Assembly: GCA_030448025.1 (NCBI GenBank)
Contig: JAUJNQ010000002.1
Coordinates: forward strand, 700,473-746,777
From: Acidimicrobiales bacterium
GTDB taxonomy: Bacteria; Actinomycetota; Acidimicrobiia; Acidimicrobiales; GCA-2861595
Direction of reading: 5' to 3'
Length of the DNA: 46,305 nucleotides
This document shows positions 32,928 to 41,969 of the stretch, one piece after another. The notes below the pieces were generated by a model, which ran no database searches, was not told where the DNA came from, and was given only the letters and a program-made list of their open reading frames with translations. Every line of letters starts with the position of its first letter. Position 1 is the stretch's first letter. The translations under genes and the position numbers were made by a program.

Positions 32928-33545
32928 CTACGCCCCGAGCGCCCGTCGCAGGACGAGACTGATGGCCGCGACGGCCAACATGACCAGCCCGGCGACGAGG
33001 GCGCCGACCACCACGGCGAGCATCATCAAGCCCAATGCCGAGCGAGCCCGAACGCGAGCCGTCGGGGTGGGAACCTCAGGTTGGGCGGGCCAGCGCCTGG
33101 TGGTGCTCAGACCGGAGGAGAGCGACCGTGCAGGGGGGGGATGCTCGGGCAGTGCCCTCGACGGGGTTCCTTGCACCTCCACCGGGAGGTCCTGCGCCGC
33201 CACTTCCGTAGTCGCCGAACCCGCCTCGGGGGCAGGTTCGTCGGTTTCGACGCTCACCTCCATCACCCTGTCGGCGACCGGCGTGGCCTCGACCGGCTCG
33301 ACACCGACCGGCGTGGCCTCGACCGGCTCGTCCTGGGACTTGTCCAGGCCAGCGGCCCACAGGTGCCAGTCCTCTCGGGTCCAATCGAGGATCGGCTTGC
33401 TTCTCAGTAGGGAGCGCTCTTCGACCTTCGATGCCGCGGACACCTCAGCACCGTTGTGCGCGTGGCCCCCCTCGTCCGTCATTCGGTCGCCTTCGGGCGC
33501 GCCGTGGCCGTTGGCCTTGCCTGCCTCCGAGTCGCTTACGGTCAT
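32928..33545 (-). CDS. Uncharacterised tail-anchored membrane protein with internal repeat
   Basis: A 205-residue protein: hydrophilic acidic N-terminal 160 residues with a SKPILDWTREDWHLWAAGL motif rich in Trp, then a C-terminal membrane helix (about 170-200, LGLMMLAVVVGALVAGLVML). The centre holds a duplicated VEATPV segment encoded by a 30-base tandem repeat. ATG 33545 is chosen; the longer frame runs antisense through the PDZ-Lon gene. It converges with the sortase gene (9 bases between the two stops). Function unknown. Confidence 0.65.
   Translation of the reverse strand: MTVSDSEAGKANGHGAPEGDRMTDEGGHAHNGAEVSAASKVEERSLLRSKPILDWTREDWHLWAAGLDKSQDEPVEATPVGVEPVEATPVADRVMEVSVETDEPAPEAGSATTEVAAQDLPVEVQGTPSRALPEHPPPARSLSSGLSTTRRWPAQPEVPTPTARVRARSALGLMMLAVVVGALVAGLVMLAVAAISLVLRRALGA
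33275..33330. repeat. 30-base tandem duplication in the tail-anchored protein gene
   Basis: A 26-base unit ending GTGGCCTCGACCGGCTCG occurs at 33275-33300 and again at 33305-33330, period 30 bases, so it keeps the reading frame and repeats EPVEATPV-type residues. Confidence 0.8.
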
Positions 33546-33611
33546 GCCCCGAGGGCGCGGCCGAAGCGTGGCGGGCGCGTGGCAGGCTCTCTGCGACAAC
33601 GGAAGGCAGAG

Positions 33612-34718
33612 GTGGACACGATCGACTCGATGGTAGCGCCGGGCCCTCCGAGCCCCCAGGAAGCGCCGCCCCCTCCCCGGGGGCGGCAACCCAGATGGCC
33701 GATCTTCCTGGTCCTCGGACTGGTCATCCTCCTCGCGGCCTCGCACTTCAGGCTGCCCTACTACAAGGTGGCACCGGGCGAGGCACTCCAGGTGAACGAC
33801 CTGATCCAGGTACCCAAGGAACGGGCTTTCCCCCCCCAGGGCAAGGTGTACCTGGCCACGGTCTCCCTGGAACGAGCCACGCCCGTGGCTGCGCTGGTCG
33901 GTTGGCTCGATGGTGACGCCGAAGTGGTGCCCGAGGAGCGCATTCTCGGGAGCGCTCCCCCCGGCGACTTCTCGGAGCAGAATCGCCGGCTGATGTCGGA
34001 ATCCAAGCAGGTGGCCTCGGTGGTGGCTCTCAGACACCTCGGGTACCCGGTGGCGGAGCACGGCGCAGGTGGCGTGGTCGTGGCCGTAGAGAGGGGCACG
34101 CCGGCCGACGGCCGCCTGTCTCCGGACGAGGTCATCCTCGCCGTCGACGGGCGGCCCACGATGCTGGCGTCGGAGGCGGTGGGCCTCATTCGGGCCCACA
34201 AACCGGGGGACGTCGTGCGACTGGAGGTCCGAAGCGTGGAGGGGGCCGTTCGCACCGAACAGGTGACGCTCGCGGTCAATCCGCGGCGACCGGGCGGGTT
34301 CCTCGGCGTGAGCATTCTCACCAAGGACCAGCGGTTCGACTATCCCTTCGATGTCAGCATCGACTCCGGAAAGATCGGCGGTCCCTCGGCGGGCCTGGCC
34401 TACACCCTCGGCGTTCTGGACGCCCTCACCGCCGGCGAGCTCACCGGCGGCAAGAAGGTGGCCACCACAGGCACCATGGAGATCGACGGCACCGTAGGCA
34501 ACGTCGGCGGCGTGGCCCAGAAGACGGCTGCCGTTCGAGACGAGGGTGCCGATTACTTCCTCGTGCCGCCCAGTGAGTACGAGGAGGCCAGGTCCCATGC
34601 CGGCGACGACTTGAAGGTCATGAAGGCCGGCTCGCTGTCCGAGGCTCTAGCCGCCCTCTCAGACCTGGGCGGCGATGTCAGCACTCTGGCCAAGGCTCCG
34701 GCCGGGGCTCGCGGCTGA
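33612..34718 (+). CDS. PDZ-Lon (YlbL-type) membrane serine protease
   Basis: A 368-residue protein with an N-terminal membrane helix (about 29-45), an N-terminal domain, a PDZ domain (about 145-220) and a Lon-type S16 protease domain with the Ser-Lys dyad: S259 in GGPSAGLAYTLG and K304 in GGVAQKTAAV. YlbL-family proteases sit in the membrane with the active domain outside and degrade membrane-associated cell-cycle proteins in other Gram-positives. GTG 33612 has a GGAAGG ribosome site. It is followed by the DivIVA gene after 82 bases, an interesting association with cell division. Confidence 0.92.
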   Translation: MDTIDSMVAPGPPSPQEAPPPPRGRQPRWPIFLVLGLVILLAASHFRLPYYKVAPGEALQVNDLIQVPKERAFPPQGKVYLATVSLERATPVAALVGWLDGDAEVVPEERILGSAPPGDFSEQNRRLMSESKQVASVVALRHLGYPVAEHGAGGVVVAVERGTPADGRLSPDEVILAVDGRPTMLASEAVGLIRAHKPGDVVRLEVRSVEGAVRTEQVTLAVNPRRPGGFLGVSILTKDQRFDYPFDVSIDSGKIGGPSAGLAYTLGVLDALTAGELTGGKKVATTGTMEIDGTVGNVGGVAQKTAAVRDEGADYFLVPPSEYEEARSHAGDDLKVMKAGSLSEALAALSDLGGDVSTLAKAPAGARG

Positions 34719-34790
34719 GCCCGGCTGCACCAAGGCCGATCGAGACTAAGGACGATCCATAGAATCCTTCTGACGGTGTCCCGCGGGTCG

Positions 34791-34796
34791 TAGTCT
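34791..34796 (+). promoter_or_regulatory. -10 box of the DivIVA gene
   Basis: TAGTCT ends 5 bases before ATG 34801 and 8 before the in-frame ATG 34804; a leaderless start at 34804 fits best. It is also one arm of an 8-bp inverted repeat (CGAGACTA 34741-34748, TAGTCTCG 34791-34798). A second -10-like TAGAAT is at 34760-34765. Confidence 0.35.
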
Positions 34797-34800
34797 CGGG

Positions 34801-36816
34801 ATGATGCCCGACGATCCCGTCTCGGCTGAGGAGGTCGCCCACCGGCGGTTCTCCTCCGCTTTCCGGGGCTTCGACCCGGGCGAGGTTCGTGAGTATCTCG
34901 ACCGGGTCGCTGCCGAGCTACGCGCGTCGGTGAAGCGGGAGCGCGACCTTCAGCGCCGGATGGCCGATGCCGAGCACCGGGCTGCTCATCCGGTGATCGA
35001 CGAGGACGTCCTCACGCAGTCGCTGGGCGAGGAGACCGCTCGCATCCTGGCCAGCGCCCATGACGTCGCTCGCGAGCTCAAGGCCAAGGCCGAGGAGAAT
35101 GCCGCTCGCATCCTTCGTGAGGCTCACGCCGACGCGCAGCGCATCACTGCCAGCGCCGAGGCGGTGCTGTCGGAACGAAGCGAGGAGGCCGAGAAGGCCG
35201 CCGATGAGATCCGCCGCGCTGCCAGGTCGGAGATGGAGTCAGCGGTCGCAAAGGCCAAGCAGGATGCCAGGGCCTTGGCGGCGGGCGCGGAGGTCCAGGC
35301 GAGCCGGATGCTGAAGGAGGCCGAGGCCGCCAGTGCCCGGGTGGCGAAGGAGCTGGCTCGGCGCCGGCGGATCGCTCAGGCCCAGGTCGAGCAGCTTCTG
35401 GCCGGCCGCGAGCGGTTGCTCGCGGCCTACCGTGTGGTGCACCGGACCCTCGAGGAGGTTGGTGAGGAGCTCCAGCGAGCCGAGCCCGAGGCTCGAGCGG
35501 CCAGTGAGGCGGTGGTCCGCAGGACCGGGGTCGAGCTCGATCACGCCGAGGACGCTGCTGGTGCGGATGCCGGCGGTGTAGATGCTGGCGCCGAGTCCGA
35601 GCGCCACGTCTCGGTGTCGGTCGCTGCCGACACCGCCGCGCTCGCCCGTTCCCAACCCGCTGAGCCGAGGCCCGCGCCCACTTCCACTCCCCGTTCCGAT
35701 CCCGTGGGAGAGCCTCCGGTCGAGCCCCGAGTGCGCGACGACGCCGTCTCCATCGACGCCCCGCCGGCTCACGTCATCGTCGAGACCGCGGCTGCTGCTG
35801 CCGCCGAGGCCGTTGCCGCCGCCGAGGCCCAGAACGGGAAAGAGGAGAACGAGGGCGATGTCATCGTCGAGGCCGAGGGTGCGGTCGAGCCCGAGCCCGA
35901 GCCGGTGTCGACGCCGGAGCGACAAGCCTCGCCCGACGCCGGGCCTGATCTGCTCACCACTGACGCCCCGAGCGGTGTGGTCGAGCTGTTCGCCCGCATC
36001 AAGGCCGGTCGCAGCGCAGCGTTGGCCCAGGCCGAGGAAGTGCTCGATGGCCATGCGGGGGGCCGGCAGGCGCCAGCCGCCTCACCCGCGGCCGAGAGCC
36101 GGGAGGGCGGAGGTGAGAGCGAGGCCGACACCGTCGAGGGACCGGATGAGGATGCTGTCTCCGACGGCGACGAGGCCGCCCTGAAGCGTCGTGACGCTGC
36201 GCTGGAGAGCATCATCTCGCGGTTGTCGCGGAAGTTGAAGCGGGCGCTTCAAGACGAGCAGAACGAGGTCCTCGACCGTCTCCGTTCCCACCGGGGGCCC
36301 CCCTCGGACGAGCTGCTTCCCCCCAGCGTCGACCAGGCCGACCGCTACCGGCGCACCAGCGCCGACCTGCTCGAGGAAGCGGCGGTGGCAGGAGCCCGGT
36401 ACATGTCGGCGGGGGCATCTCTGGTGCCCGAGGTGGGGGACCTGGCAGAGGGCCTGGCCGAAACCCTGGCCGCTCCCCTCCGCCGCCGGCTGCAGCGGGG
36501 TTTGGCGGGCGAGAACGGAGATGACGCGGCAGCAACGGCAGAGCGCATCAGTGCCGCCTACCGCGAGTGGAAGACCCAGTTGGTGGACCGCCTGGCCGGT
36601 GACGCCGCCATCAGCGCCTTCTCACGAGGAGTGGCTCAGGTGGCGCGGGGAGCCCTCCTGCGCTGGGTGGTGGACGACGATGGCGGTCCCTGCCCGGACT
36701 GTTACGACAACGCGTTGGCCGGACCCACTCCCAGCGGAGACACTTATCCCACGGGCCAAGCGCACCCTCCTGCCCACGCCGGTTGCCGCTGCCTGCTGGT
36801 CCCGGCCAACCCCTAG
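34801..36816 (+). CDS. DivIVA-domain protein with a phage-head-protein-like C-terminal tail
   Basis: A 671-residue protein in three parts. The N-terminus (about 6-45) is a DivIVA domain (VSAEEVAHRRFSSAFRGFDP, EVREYLDRVAAEL) which binds curved membrane and recruits pole/septum partners. A long Ala/Glu/Arg coiled coil (about 45-220) and an acidic, Pro-rich linker (about 230-450) follow. The last 200 residues are helical and end in CPDC...GDTYPTG..HPP.H.GCRC (C631, C634, H655, H659, C662, C664), the pattern of the metal-binding tail of Mu gpF/SPP1 gp7 head-morphogenesis proteins. It probably organises polar growth; the tail's role is unknown. A second ATG at 34804 may be the true start. Confidence 0.83.
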   Translation: MMPDDPVSAEEVAHRRFSSAFRGFDPGEVREYLDRVAAELRASVKRERDLQRRMADAEHRAAHPVIDEDVLTQSLGEETARILASAHDVARELKAKAEENAARILREAHADAQRITASAEAVLSERSEEAEKAADEIRRAARSEMESAVAKAKQDARALAAGAEVQASRMLKEAEAASARVAKELARRRRIAQAQVEQLLAGRERLLAAYRVVHRTLEEVGEELQRAEPEARAASEAVVRRTGVELDHAEDAAGADAGGVDAGAESERHVSVSVAADTAALARSQPAEPRPAPTSTPRSDPVGEPPVEPRVRDDAVSIDAPPAHVIVETAAAAAAEAVAAAEAQNGKEENEGDVIVEAEGAVEPEPEPVSTPERQASPDAGPDLLTTDAPSGVVELFARIKAGRSAALAQAEEVLDGHAGGRQAPAASPAAESREGGGESEADTVEGPDEDAVSDGDEAALKRRDAALESIISRLSRKLKRALQDEQNEVLDRLRSHRGPPSDELLPPSVDQADRYRRTSADLLEEAAVAGARYMSAGASLVPEVGDLAEGLAETLAAPLRRRLQRGLAGENGDDAAATAERISAAYREWKTQLVDRLAGDAAISAFSRGVAQVARGALLRWVVDDDGGPCPDCYDNALAGPTPSGDTYPTGQAHPPAHAGCRCLLVPANP

Positions 36817-36819
36817 CAT
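36814..36819 (+). promoter_or_regulatory. -10 box of UPF0182 gene on the divIVA stop codon
   Basis: TAGCAT, whose first three bases are the divIVA stop codon, ends 7 bases before ATG 36826. No ribosome site follows, so UPF0182 can be transcribed as a leaderless message independent of divIVA. Confidence 0.45.
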
Positions 36820-36825
36820 CACCTC

Positions 36826-39729
36826 ATGCGAATCCCCGCCGACATCGGTCGGCGCCGCCGCCCGCCCAACCGTGCCGGCCTCATCGCCGTCGCCGCCGTC
36901 CTCTTCTTCGTCCTCACGTCCGTGCGAGGGATCGCCGGCTTCTACACCGACTACCTGTGGTTCGGCGAGCTCGGGTTCACGAGCGTGTGGCGACGGTTGG
37001 TCGGCGCCAAGGTCTTCCTGGCCCTGACCTTCAGTGCCCTGTTCTTCGCTGTCCTGCTGGTCAACCTCGTGATCGCCGACCGGCTGGCGCCGCGGTTCCG
37101 GCCGGTGAGCGCCGAGGACCAGGTGGTGCAGCGCTACCGCCAGCTCGTCGGTAGCCACGCCGCCAAGTTGCGGGTGGCTGTCGCTCTGCTGTTCGCGCTC
37201 CTGGCCGGCGCCGGGGTCTCGGCCCAGTGGCACAACTGGATCCTCTTTGGCAACGGCGTGAGCTTCGGAGCGAAGGATCCACAGTTTGGCAAGGACATCG
37301 GGTTCTTCGTGTTCAAGCTGCCCTTCCTCTCCTTCGTGGTGAATTGGGCCTTCGTGGCCATGGTGCTGGTCGCGCTGGTCACTGCGGCCGCCCACTACCT
37401 GAACGGCGGCATCCGGCTGCAGACCCCGGGCCAGCGCGTCACGGCGCAGGTGAAGGGTCACCTCTCCGTCCTGCTCGGGATCCTCGCCCTGATCCAGGCT
37501 GGCAAGTACTTCTTCAGGCGCTACGAGCTGAACCTCTCCACCCGAGGCGTGGTGGACGGCGCCACCTACACCGACGTCAACGCGCAGCTGCGTGCCTTCG
37601 AGCTGCTCATCCTCATCTCTCTGGTGGCGTTCGTGCTGTTCCTGCTCAACATCCGCCGCCGGGGATGGGTGCTCCCGGCCATCGGCGTAGGGCTCTGGGC
37701 CTTCGTGGCCCTGATCGTCGGCTCCATCATTCCGGCGGTGATGCAGAAGTTCGTGGTGAACCCGGCCGAGATCGACAAGGAGCGTCCTTTCATCGAACGC
37801 AACATCAAGGCCACCAGGGCGGCGTACGGGCTGGATGCGGTGGAGGAGAAGGCGTTCGAGTACGACGAGAAGCTCACTGCTGCCGGGCTGGAGAAGAACA
37901 GCGAGACCGTGCGCAACGTTCGCCTGTGGGACCCGAAGTTCGTCGGCCAGACCTTCCAGAAGCTGCAAGAGATCCGGGGCTATTACCAGTTCAACGAGCC
38001 CGACATCGACCGCTACACCATCAACGGTCAGGTGACGCAAACCATCGTGTCGGCCCGTGAACTGAACCCCAGCGACCTGCCGGGGGCGGAGTCGTGGGTC
38101 AACCGTCATCTCTCCTATACCCACGGCTTCGGTGCGGTGGTTGCCCCCGCCAACGCAGTCACGCCGGACGGCAAGCCCGACTTCGTCCTGCGCAACGTTC
38201 CCCCGGTGGGAAGCCCGGAGGTGAAGCAACCCCGGCTCTACTACGGGGAGCGCATCGGCGGCTACGCCATCGTCAACAGCAAGCAGCCCGAGATCGATTT
38301 CCAGAAGAGTGAGGGTGAGACCGAGCTCAGCACCTACGACGGCTCGGGCGGCGTCCGCCTCAACTCGTTGCTGCGCAAAGCCGCCCTTTCCCTCAGGTTC
38401 GCCGACGTGAACTTCCTCATCTCCAACCTGGTGACCCCACAGTCCCGAGCCATCTACATCCGGGACATCAACGAACGGGTCCGCACGGCTGCGCCCTTCC
38501 TCCGCTACGACGCCGACCCTTACCCGGTCATCATCGGCGGGCGGATCCTCTGGATTCAGGATGCGTACACCGCCAGCAGCGCCTACCCGTACTCCCAGCG
38601 ACCCAACGTGGACCGCGTGCCGGTCGAAAGCGACCTGCGGGCGCCGTTCAACTACGCCCGCAACTCGGTGAAGGTGGTCATCGACGCCTACGACGGCACC
38701 ACCAAGTTCTATCTGATCGACGAAAAAGACCCAATGGCCCGGGCATACGCCAAGGCCTTCCCAAAGCTGTTCTCCCCGGCTTCGGAGGTGAGTGAGGAGC
38801 TGCGCTCACACTTCCGCTACCCCGAGGACCTCTTCCGCGTCCAGACCAACATGTACGGGCGCTACCACATCACCGGGCCAGACGACTTCTACAACGCCGG
38901 CGACGCTTGGAACATCTCGCAGGATCCGGGTTCGGGGTCGCCCACTCCGGCCACCCAGCAGGGCCCGGGTGGTGCCAGACAGAAGAAGATGGATCCCACC
39001 TACCTCCTGCTGCGGCTGCCGGGAGACCCCGAGGAGAGCTTCCTGATCCTGCAGCCCTTCGTCCCCGCCTCCTCCACGGACGAGAAGCAACAGAACCTCA
39101 CCGCCTTCATGACGGCCAAGAGCGATCCGGAGGACTACGGCAAGCTGCAGGCCTTCGTCATGCCCCGAGGTGCGCAGATCGACGGTCCGGCCATCGTCGA
39201 CGCCCGCATCTCGGCCGACGCCGACATATCACGCGAGATCACCTTGCTCAACCAGCAGGGCTCGGAGGTCCTGCTAGGCAACGTGCTGGTGATCCCGGTG
39301 GAGAACTCGCTGCTGTACATCCGACCGTTGTACGTGCAGTCCAAGCGGAACCCCCTGCCGGAGCTCGAGAAGGTCATCGTGGTGTTCGGCGAGAAGGCGG
39401 TCATGCGCGACACGCTCCAGCAGTCGCTGGCCACAGTGTTCGGTGACGCGCCGGACACGCTGGAGCAGTTCAAGCCGGGGGAGGCCCCGACCCCGCCACC
39501 GGGGCCTCCCGACGGCCCCACAGCGCCTGCGCCAGGCCCACCGGCCAGCACCCAGCAACTCCTCGATCAGGCGCAGACCGCATACGACGCCGCCCAGGCT
39601 GCGCTTCGCAGCGGCGACCTGGCGGAGTACCAGCGCCAGATCACAGTGGTCGGCGACCTTCTCGGCCGGGTGCGCCAAGCCCAAGGCGGAGGGGGTGATG
39701 GTGGACCGTCACCACCGGCACCGTCCTAG
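36826..39729 (+). CDS. UPF0182 family large membrane protein
   Basis: A 967-residue protein of UPF0182 (COG1615). Seven membrane helices lie in the first 330 residues (first after a basic RIPADIGRRRRPPNRA lead), followed by a 600-residue extracytoplasmic domain with the conserved TRAAYGL, VRLWDP, YGE..GGYAIVN and VIVVFGEKAVM blocks. The C-terminus adds a Pro-rich linker and a helical segment (YDAAQAALRSGDLAEYQRQI) seen in actinobacterial members. Function not established; the family is widespread in actinobacteria and cyanobacteria. It ends 27 bases before the tRNA gene. Confidence 0.93.
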   Translation: MRIPADIGRRRRPPNRAGLIAVAAVLFFVLTSVRGIAGFYTDYLWFGELGFTSVWRRLVGAKVFLALTFSALFFAVLLVNLVIADRLAPRFRPVSAEDQVVQRYRQLVGSHAAKLRVAVALLFALLAGAGVSAQWHNWILFGNGVSFGAKDPQFGKDIGFFVFKLPFLSFVVNWAFVAMVLVALVTAAAHYLNGGIRLQTPGQRVTAQVKGHLSVLLGILALIQAGKYFFRRYELNLSTRGVVDGATYTDVNAQLRAFELLILISLVAFVLFLLNIRRRGWVLPAIGVGLWAFVALIVGSIIPAVMQKFVVNPAEIDKERPFIERNIKATRAAYGLDAVEEKAFEYDEKLTAAGLEKNSETVRNVRLWDPKFVGQTFQKLQEIRGYYQFNEPDIDRYTINGQVTQTIVSARELNPSDLPGAESWVNRHLSYTHGFGAVVAPANAVTPDGKPDFVLRNVPPVGSPEVKQPRLYYGERIGGYAIVNSKQPEIDFQKSEGETELSTYDGSGGVRLNSLLRKAALSLRFADVNFLISNLVTPQSRAIYIRDINERVRTAAPFLRYDADPYPVIIGGRILWIQDAYTASSAYPYSQRPNVDRVPVESDLRAPFNYARNSVKVVIDAYDGTTKFYLIDEKDPMARAYAKAFPKLFSPASEVSEELRSHFRYPEDLFRVQTNMYGRYHITGPDDFYNAGDAWNISQDPGSGSPTPATQQGPGGARQKKMDPTYLLLRLPGDPEESFLILQPFVPASSTDEKQQNLTAFMTAKSDPEDYGKLQAFVMPRGAQIDGPAIVDARISADADISREITLLNQQGSEVLLGNVLVIPVENSLLYIRPLYVQSKRNPLPELEKVIVVFGEKAVMRDTLQQSLATVFGDAPDTLEQFKPGEAPTPPPGPPDGPTAPAPGPPASTQQLLDQAQTAYDAAQAALRSGDLAEYQRQITVVGDLLGRVRQAQGGGGDGGPSPPAPS

Positions 39730-39756
39730 GACGGCCTGATAAACTGCCCGCTCCGC

Positions 39757-39811
<55 letters not shown>

Positions 39812-39830
<19 letters not shown>

Positions 39831-41476
39831 CGACATAGCTCCAACCGGGCGTGGACGCGTTCCTGTCCGGTTGGGGCTTGTTTTTCGTAGCGGAGCCTGA
39901 CGCCGAGCGCCCGGTAGAGCTCGGCTCGTTCGGCACGGTCGGATCTGGCGAGCATGAGCACCAGCCCGCCGGCCTGGGTGAGCGTGTCTCGCACCTCCCA
40001 TTCCTTGAGCGGCACAGCGTTCGTCTGAGACCGCTCCCACTGTTCGATGACCGATTGGGCCGCGGCAATATCGGACTGGATCTTGCGCGTCTGGCCGGCG
40101 GCTAGCACGGGGTCCATGCCGGCTCGGACGGCGGCAAGCATGCGGTCGAGTTCGACCTCGAGGCGTTCACGGCTTCGCCGTGATCCGACTACTTCGGCCG
40201 GTTCCGTTTGCAGCGACCGGTCCGCGGCGAGGATCGCCGCGACGGTGGCGTCGATGTGGTCATGGTCGGTGAGGGTGTCGAGCCAGGCATCGACGGCCGC
40301 GAGGATTCGCTCTTCGCGCACCATGTACGTGGGCGGGTGGCCGGGCACCGAAGGGACGGCGTAGTCGGACCGGGTCGCCACGCAGCGGTAGTAGGCCTTG
40401 TTCTTGGCGGTGTTCCCGGACATCGCCTTGCCACAGTGGCCGCAGCGGATGGCACCGGCGAGGACGTACTGACCGGGGCGAGAGCGGGGCCTTCGTGTCC
40501 TGGTGCCGACCGTGGTGGTAATTCGCTTGTTCACTCGCTCGAACAAGTCAGCTGGAATTAGCGCGGGCCAGGAGGGCTGCTCTGACCAGGCCCATGAGTC
40601 GGGGGACTGCCGACGCTGGCGGGAGATGGTGCCGAGGGCCGGGTCACGGGCGCTGAGCAGCTCGTCGTGACGGCGCTGGCGCCCGGCGACCTGCCGCCCC
40701 AGGTAACGGGGGTTGGTGAGGATGGCGCGCACGGCCGAGCCCCCCCAGACACCGGCAGAGCGGGGATGGCGGACCGGGCCGATCTCGCCGGGGCTTGGTA
40801 TGCCTTCGGCCTCCAGCCGCTGTGCGATGGAGCGGAACCCGACGCCCTCGTCGTACAGCTCGAAGATGCGTCGCACGACCGGTGCGGTGTCGGGGTCGGG
40901 CTTGAGGGTGCGGAGCTGGGCGCCGGCCGACGCCTTGCTGCGGTTGGGGTGGGGAAGACCGGTGTCCACGAGGCGGTAGCCGTAGTTGGGTCGTCCGCCA
41001 AGCCATCGGCCCGCGGTCGCCAGTGCCAGGATCGAAGCTCGGGTCCGGTGCTGGACCCGCCGGCGCTCGGCCTTCGACAACCCGCCGAAGAGGCTCATCA
41101 CAAGGTCGTGGGCTTCGCTGTCGGGGTCGACCGGGCCACCCACCTCGGGCACCCACAACTGCACGCCGTAATGGCAGAGCACGGGGAACACGAGCTGGAA
41201 CTGCGCCCCCGAAAATGCGCGCTGTGGCTCGCCGATCACCAAGTTCGTCCAGCCGCAGCCAGGGTCAGTGATGTCGGCGAGAAGCCGACTCGCCTCTGGG
41301 CGGCGAGACCAGGGGAGTGAGCGGCTGACGTCGATGTCGTGGTACACGGCGACGATCCGGCCCTCCTGGGGTCCAATGAGCTGTTGGGCGAGGGAGAGCT
41401 GCCAGCGCCGCGAGTCCTCGGGTGACTGGTTCTCCTCGGTGCTGGTCCGCAGGTAGGCGGCGAATTCGACAGTCAT
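39812..41476 (-). CDS. Large serine recombinase (integrase)
   Basis: A 554-residue site-specific recombinase. The N-terminal resolvase domain has the nucleophile S12 in AAYLRTSTEEN, the ERRRVQHRTRASI long helix, then a Recombinase domain (GGRPNYGYRLV, IFELYDEGVGFRSIAQRLEAEGI), a zinc ribbon (IRCGHCGKAMSG and YYRC) and a C-terminal coiled coil (about 450-500). It integrates and excises the element. Its final residues, RGGGRI, and the TGA stop are read from the complement of the tRNA-fMet 3' end. ATG 41476 overlaps the stop of a small upstream ORF (ATGA). Codon usage is like the neighbours. Confidence 0.93.
39837..39885 (+). terminator. Rho-independent terminator after tRNA-fMet
   Basis: AGCTCCAACCGG (39837-39848) pairs with CCGGTTGGGGCT (39867-39878) with one G-U, followed by TGTTTTT. 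On the plus strand it would end the tRNA transcript 7 bases after the gene. The DNA lies on the element side of the junction and within the recombinase coding sequence. Confidence 0.55.
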
Positions 41477-41637
41477 GGCGAGGAGTGTGCCTCCGGAGGC
41501 CGATCAATTGCGAGGCCATGATCGCCCGACACGTGCTCGCCTGATCGCCGGATGCCCAGGTGGGAGCGAATGATGCGGGCGAGCACCGCGGCGCCGGCAG
41601 GGCTCAGTGCCGGCGGCTCGTCGGTGACGAGGATCAG
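41473..41637 (-). CDS. Small ORF coupled to the recombinase, possible CTG start
   Basis: A 54-residue frame (PPALSPAGAAVLARIIRSHL near its start) whose TGA overlaps the recombinase ATG (ATGA). No ATG, GTG or TTG exists in frame between here and 41787. A CTG at 41637 overlaps the TGA of a 22-codon ORF (41702-41634), the same CTGA junction seen at the pilin gene. Such small helical proteins are common ahead of element recombinases and may be directionality factors, but this is inference. A 104-residue form from ATG 41787 would overlap the preceding gene. Confidence 0.35.
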   Translation of the reverse strand: MILVTDEPPALSPAGAAVLARIIRSHLGIRRSGEHVSGDHGLAIDRPPEAHSSP

Positions 41638-41704
41638 CGGACTGGAGCCCTGCGACGACGCCGCTCGCCTCGAGTGGCGACGAAAAGAGCACTTCCCATC
41701 ATTT

Positions 41705-41962
41705 TCACCGGTGGCCGCCCCGGAGGGACACGGAGACTTGCCGGGCGACGCGGCCCTCGAATTGGGCCACCTGTTCGCGAAGGCCACCGACGGACGACCC
41801 GATCCGCGAGGACTGACGCAGAAACCGCAGGGGGGCGGCCAGGCCGGCTAGGAGCCTGTGCTCGCCCTGGTGACGCGCAGCGCTGGCATTCGCGTAGGCG
41901 AGCAGAGCCCCTGCCGTAGGTCTACTGGATCCGATGGCGGACGCCGTTACCGCGTCGCTCAT
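41705..41962 (-). CDS. Small helical protein in the methylase-recombinase operon
   Basis: An 85-residue Ala/Arg/Gln-rich protein (GALLAYANASAARHQGEHR, then a heptad-like GGLREQVAQFEGRVARQ tail) beginning 7 bases after the stop of the second methyltransferase on the same strand. No ribosome site of its own, which fits re-initiation after the methyltransferase. Function unknown; its position in the recombinase operon suggests an element-specific role. Confidence 0.5.
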   Translation of the reverse strand: MSDAVTASAIGSSRPTAGALLAYANASAARHQGEHRLLAGLAAPLRFLRQSSRIGSSVGGLREQVAQFEGRVARQVSVSLRGGHR

Positions 41963-41969
41963 TCTGAAC

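Noticed and set aside
34741-34798. 8-bp inverted repeat before divIVA as a start-site-masking RNA stem.
   Set aside because: If transcription begins near 34803, as the TAGTCT box suggests, the arms are not transcribed; kept only as part of the promoter note.
39721-39734. Perfect 14-bp palindrome CCGTCCTAGGACGG at the UPF0182 stop codon.
   Set aside because: It has no loop, so it is a poor RNA hairpin, and no second copy was seen; a protein-binding site is possible but unsupported.
41552-41919. Plus-strand frames between the recombinase and methyltransferase genes.
   Set aside because: They oppose a plausible minus-strand operon with overlapping starts and stops, and have no ribosome sites or recognisable domains.
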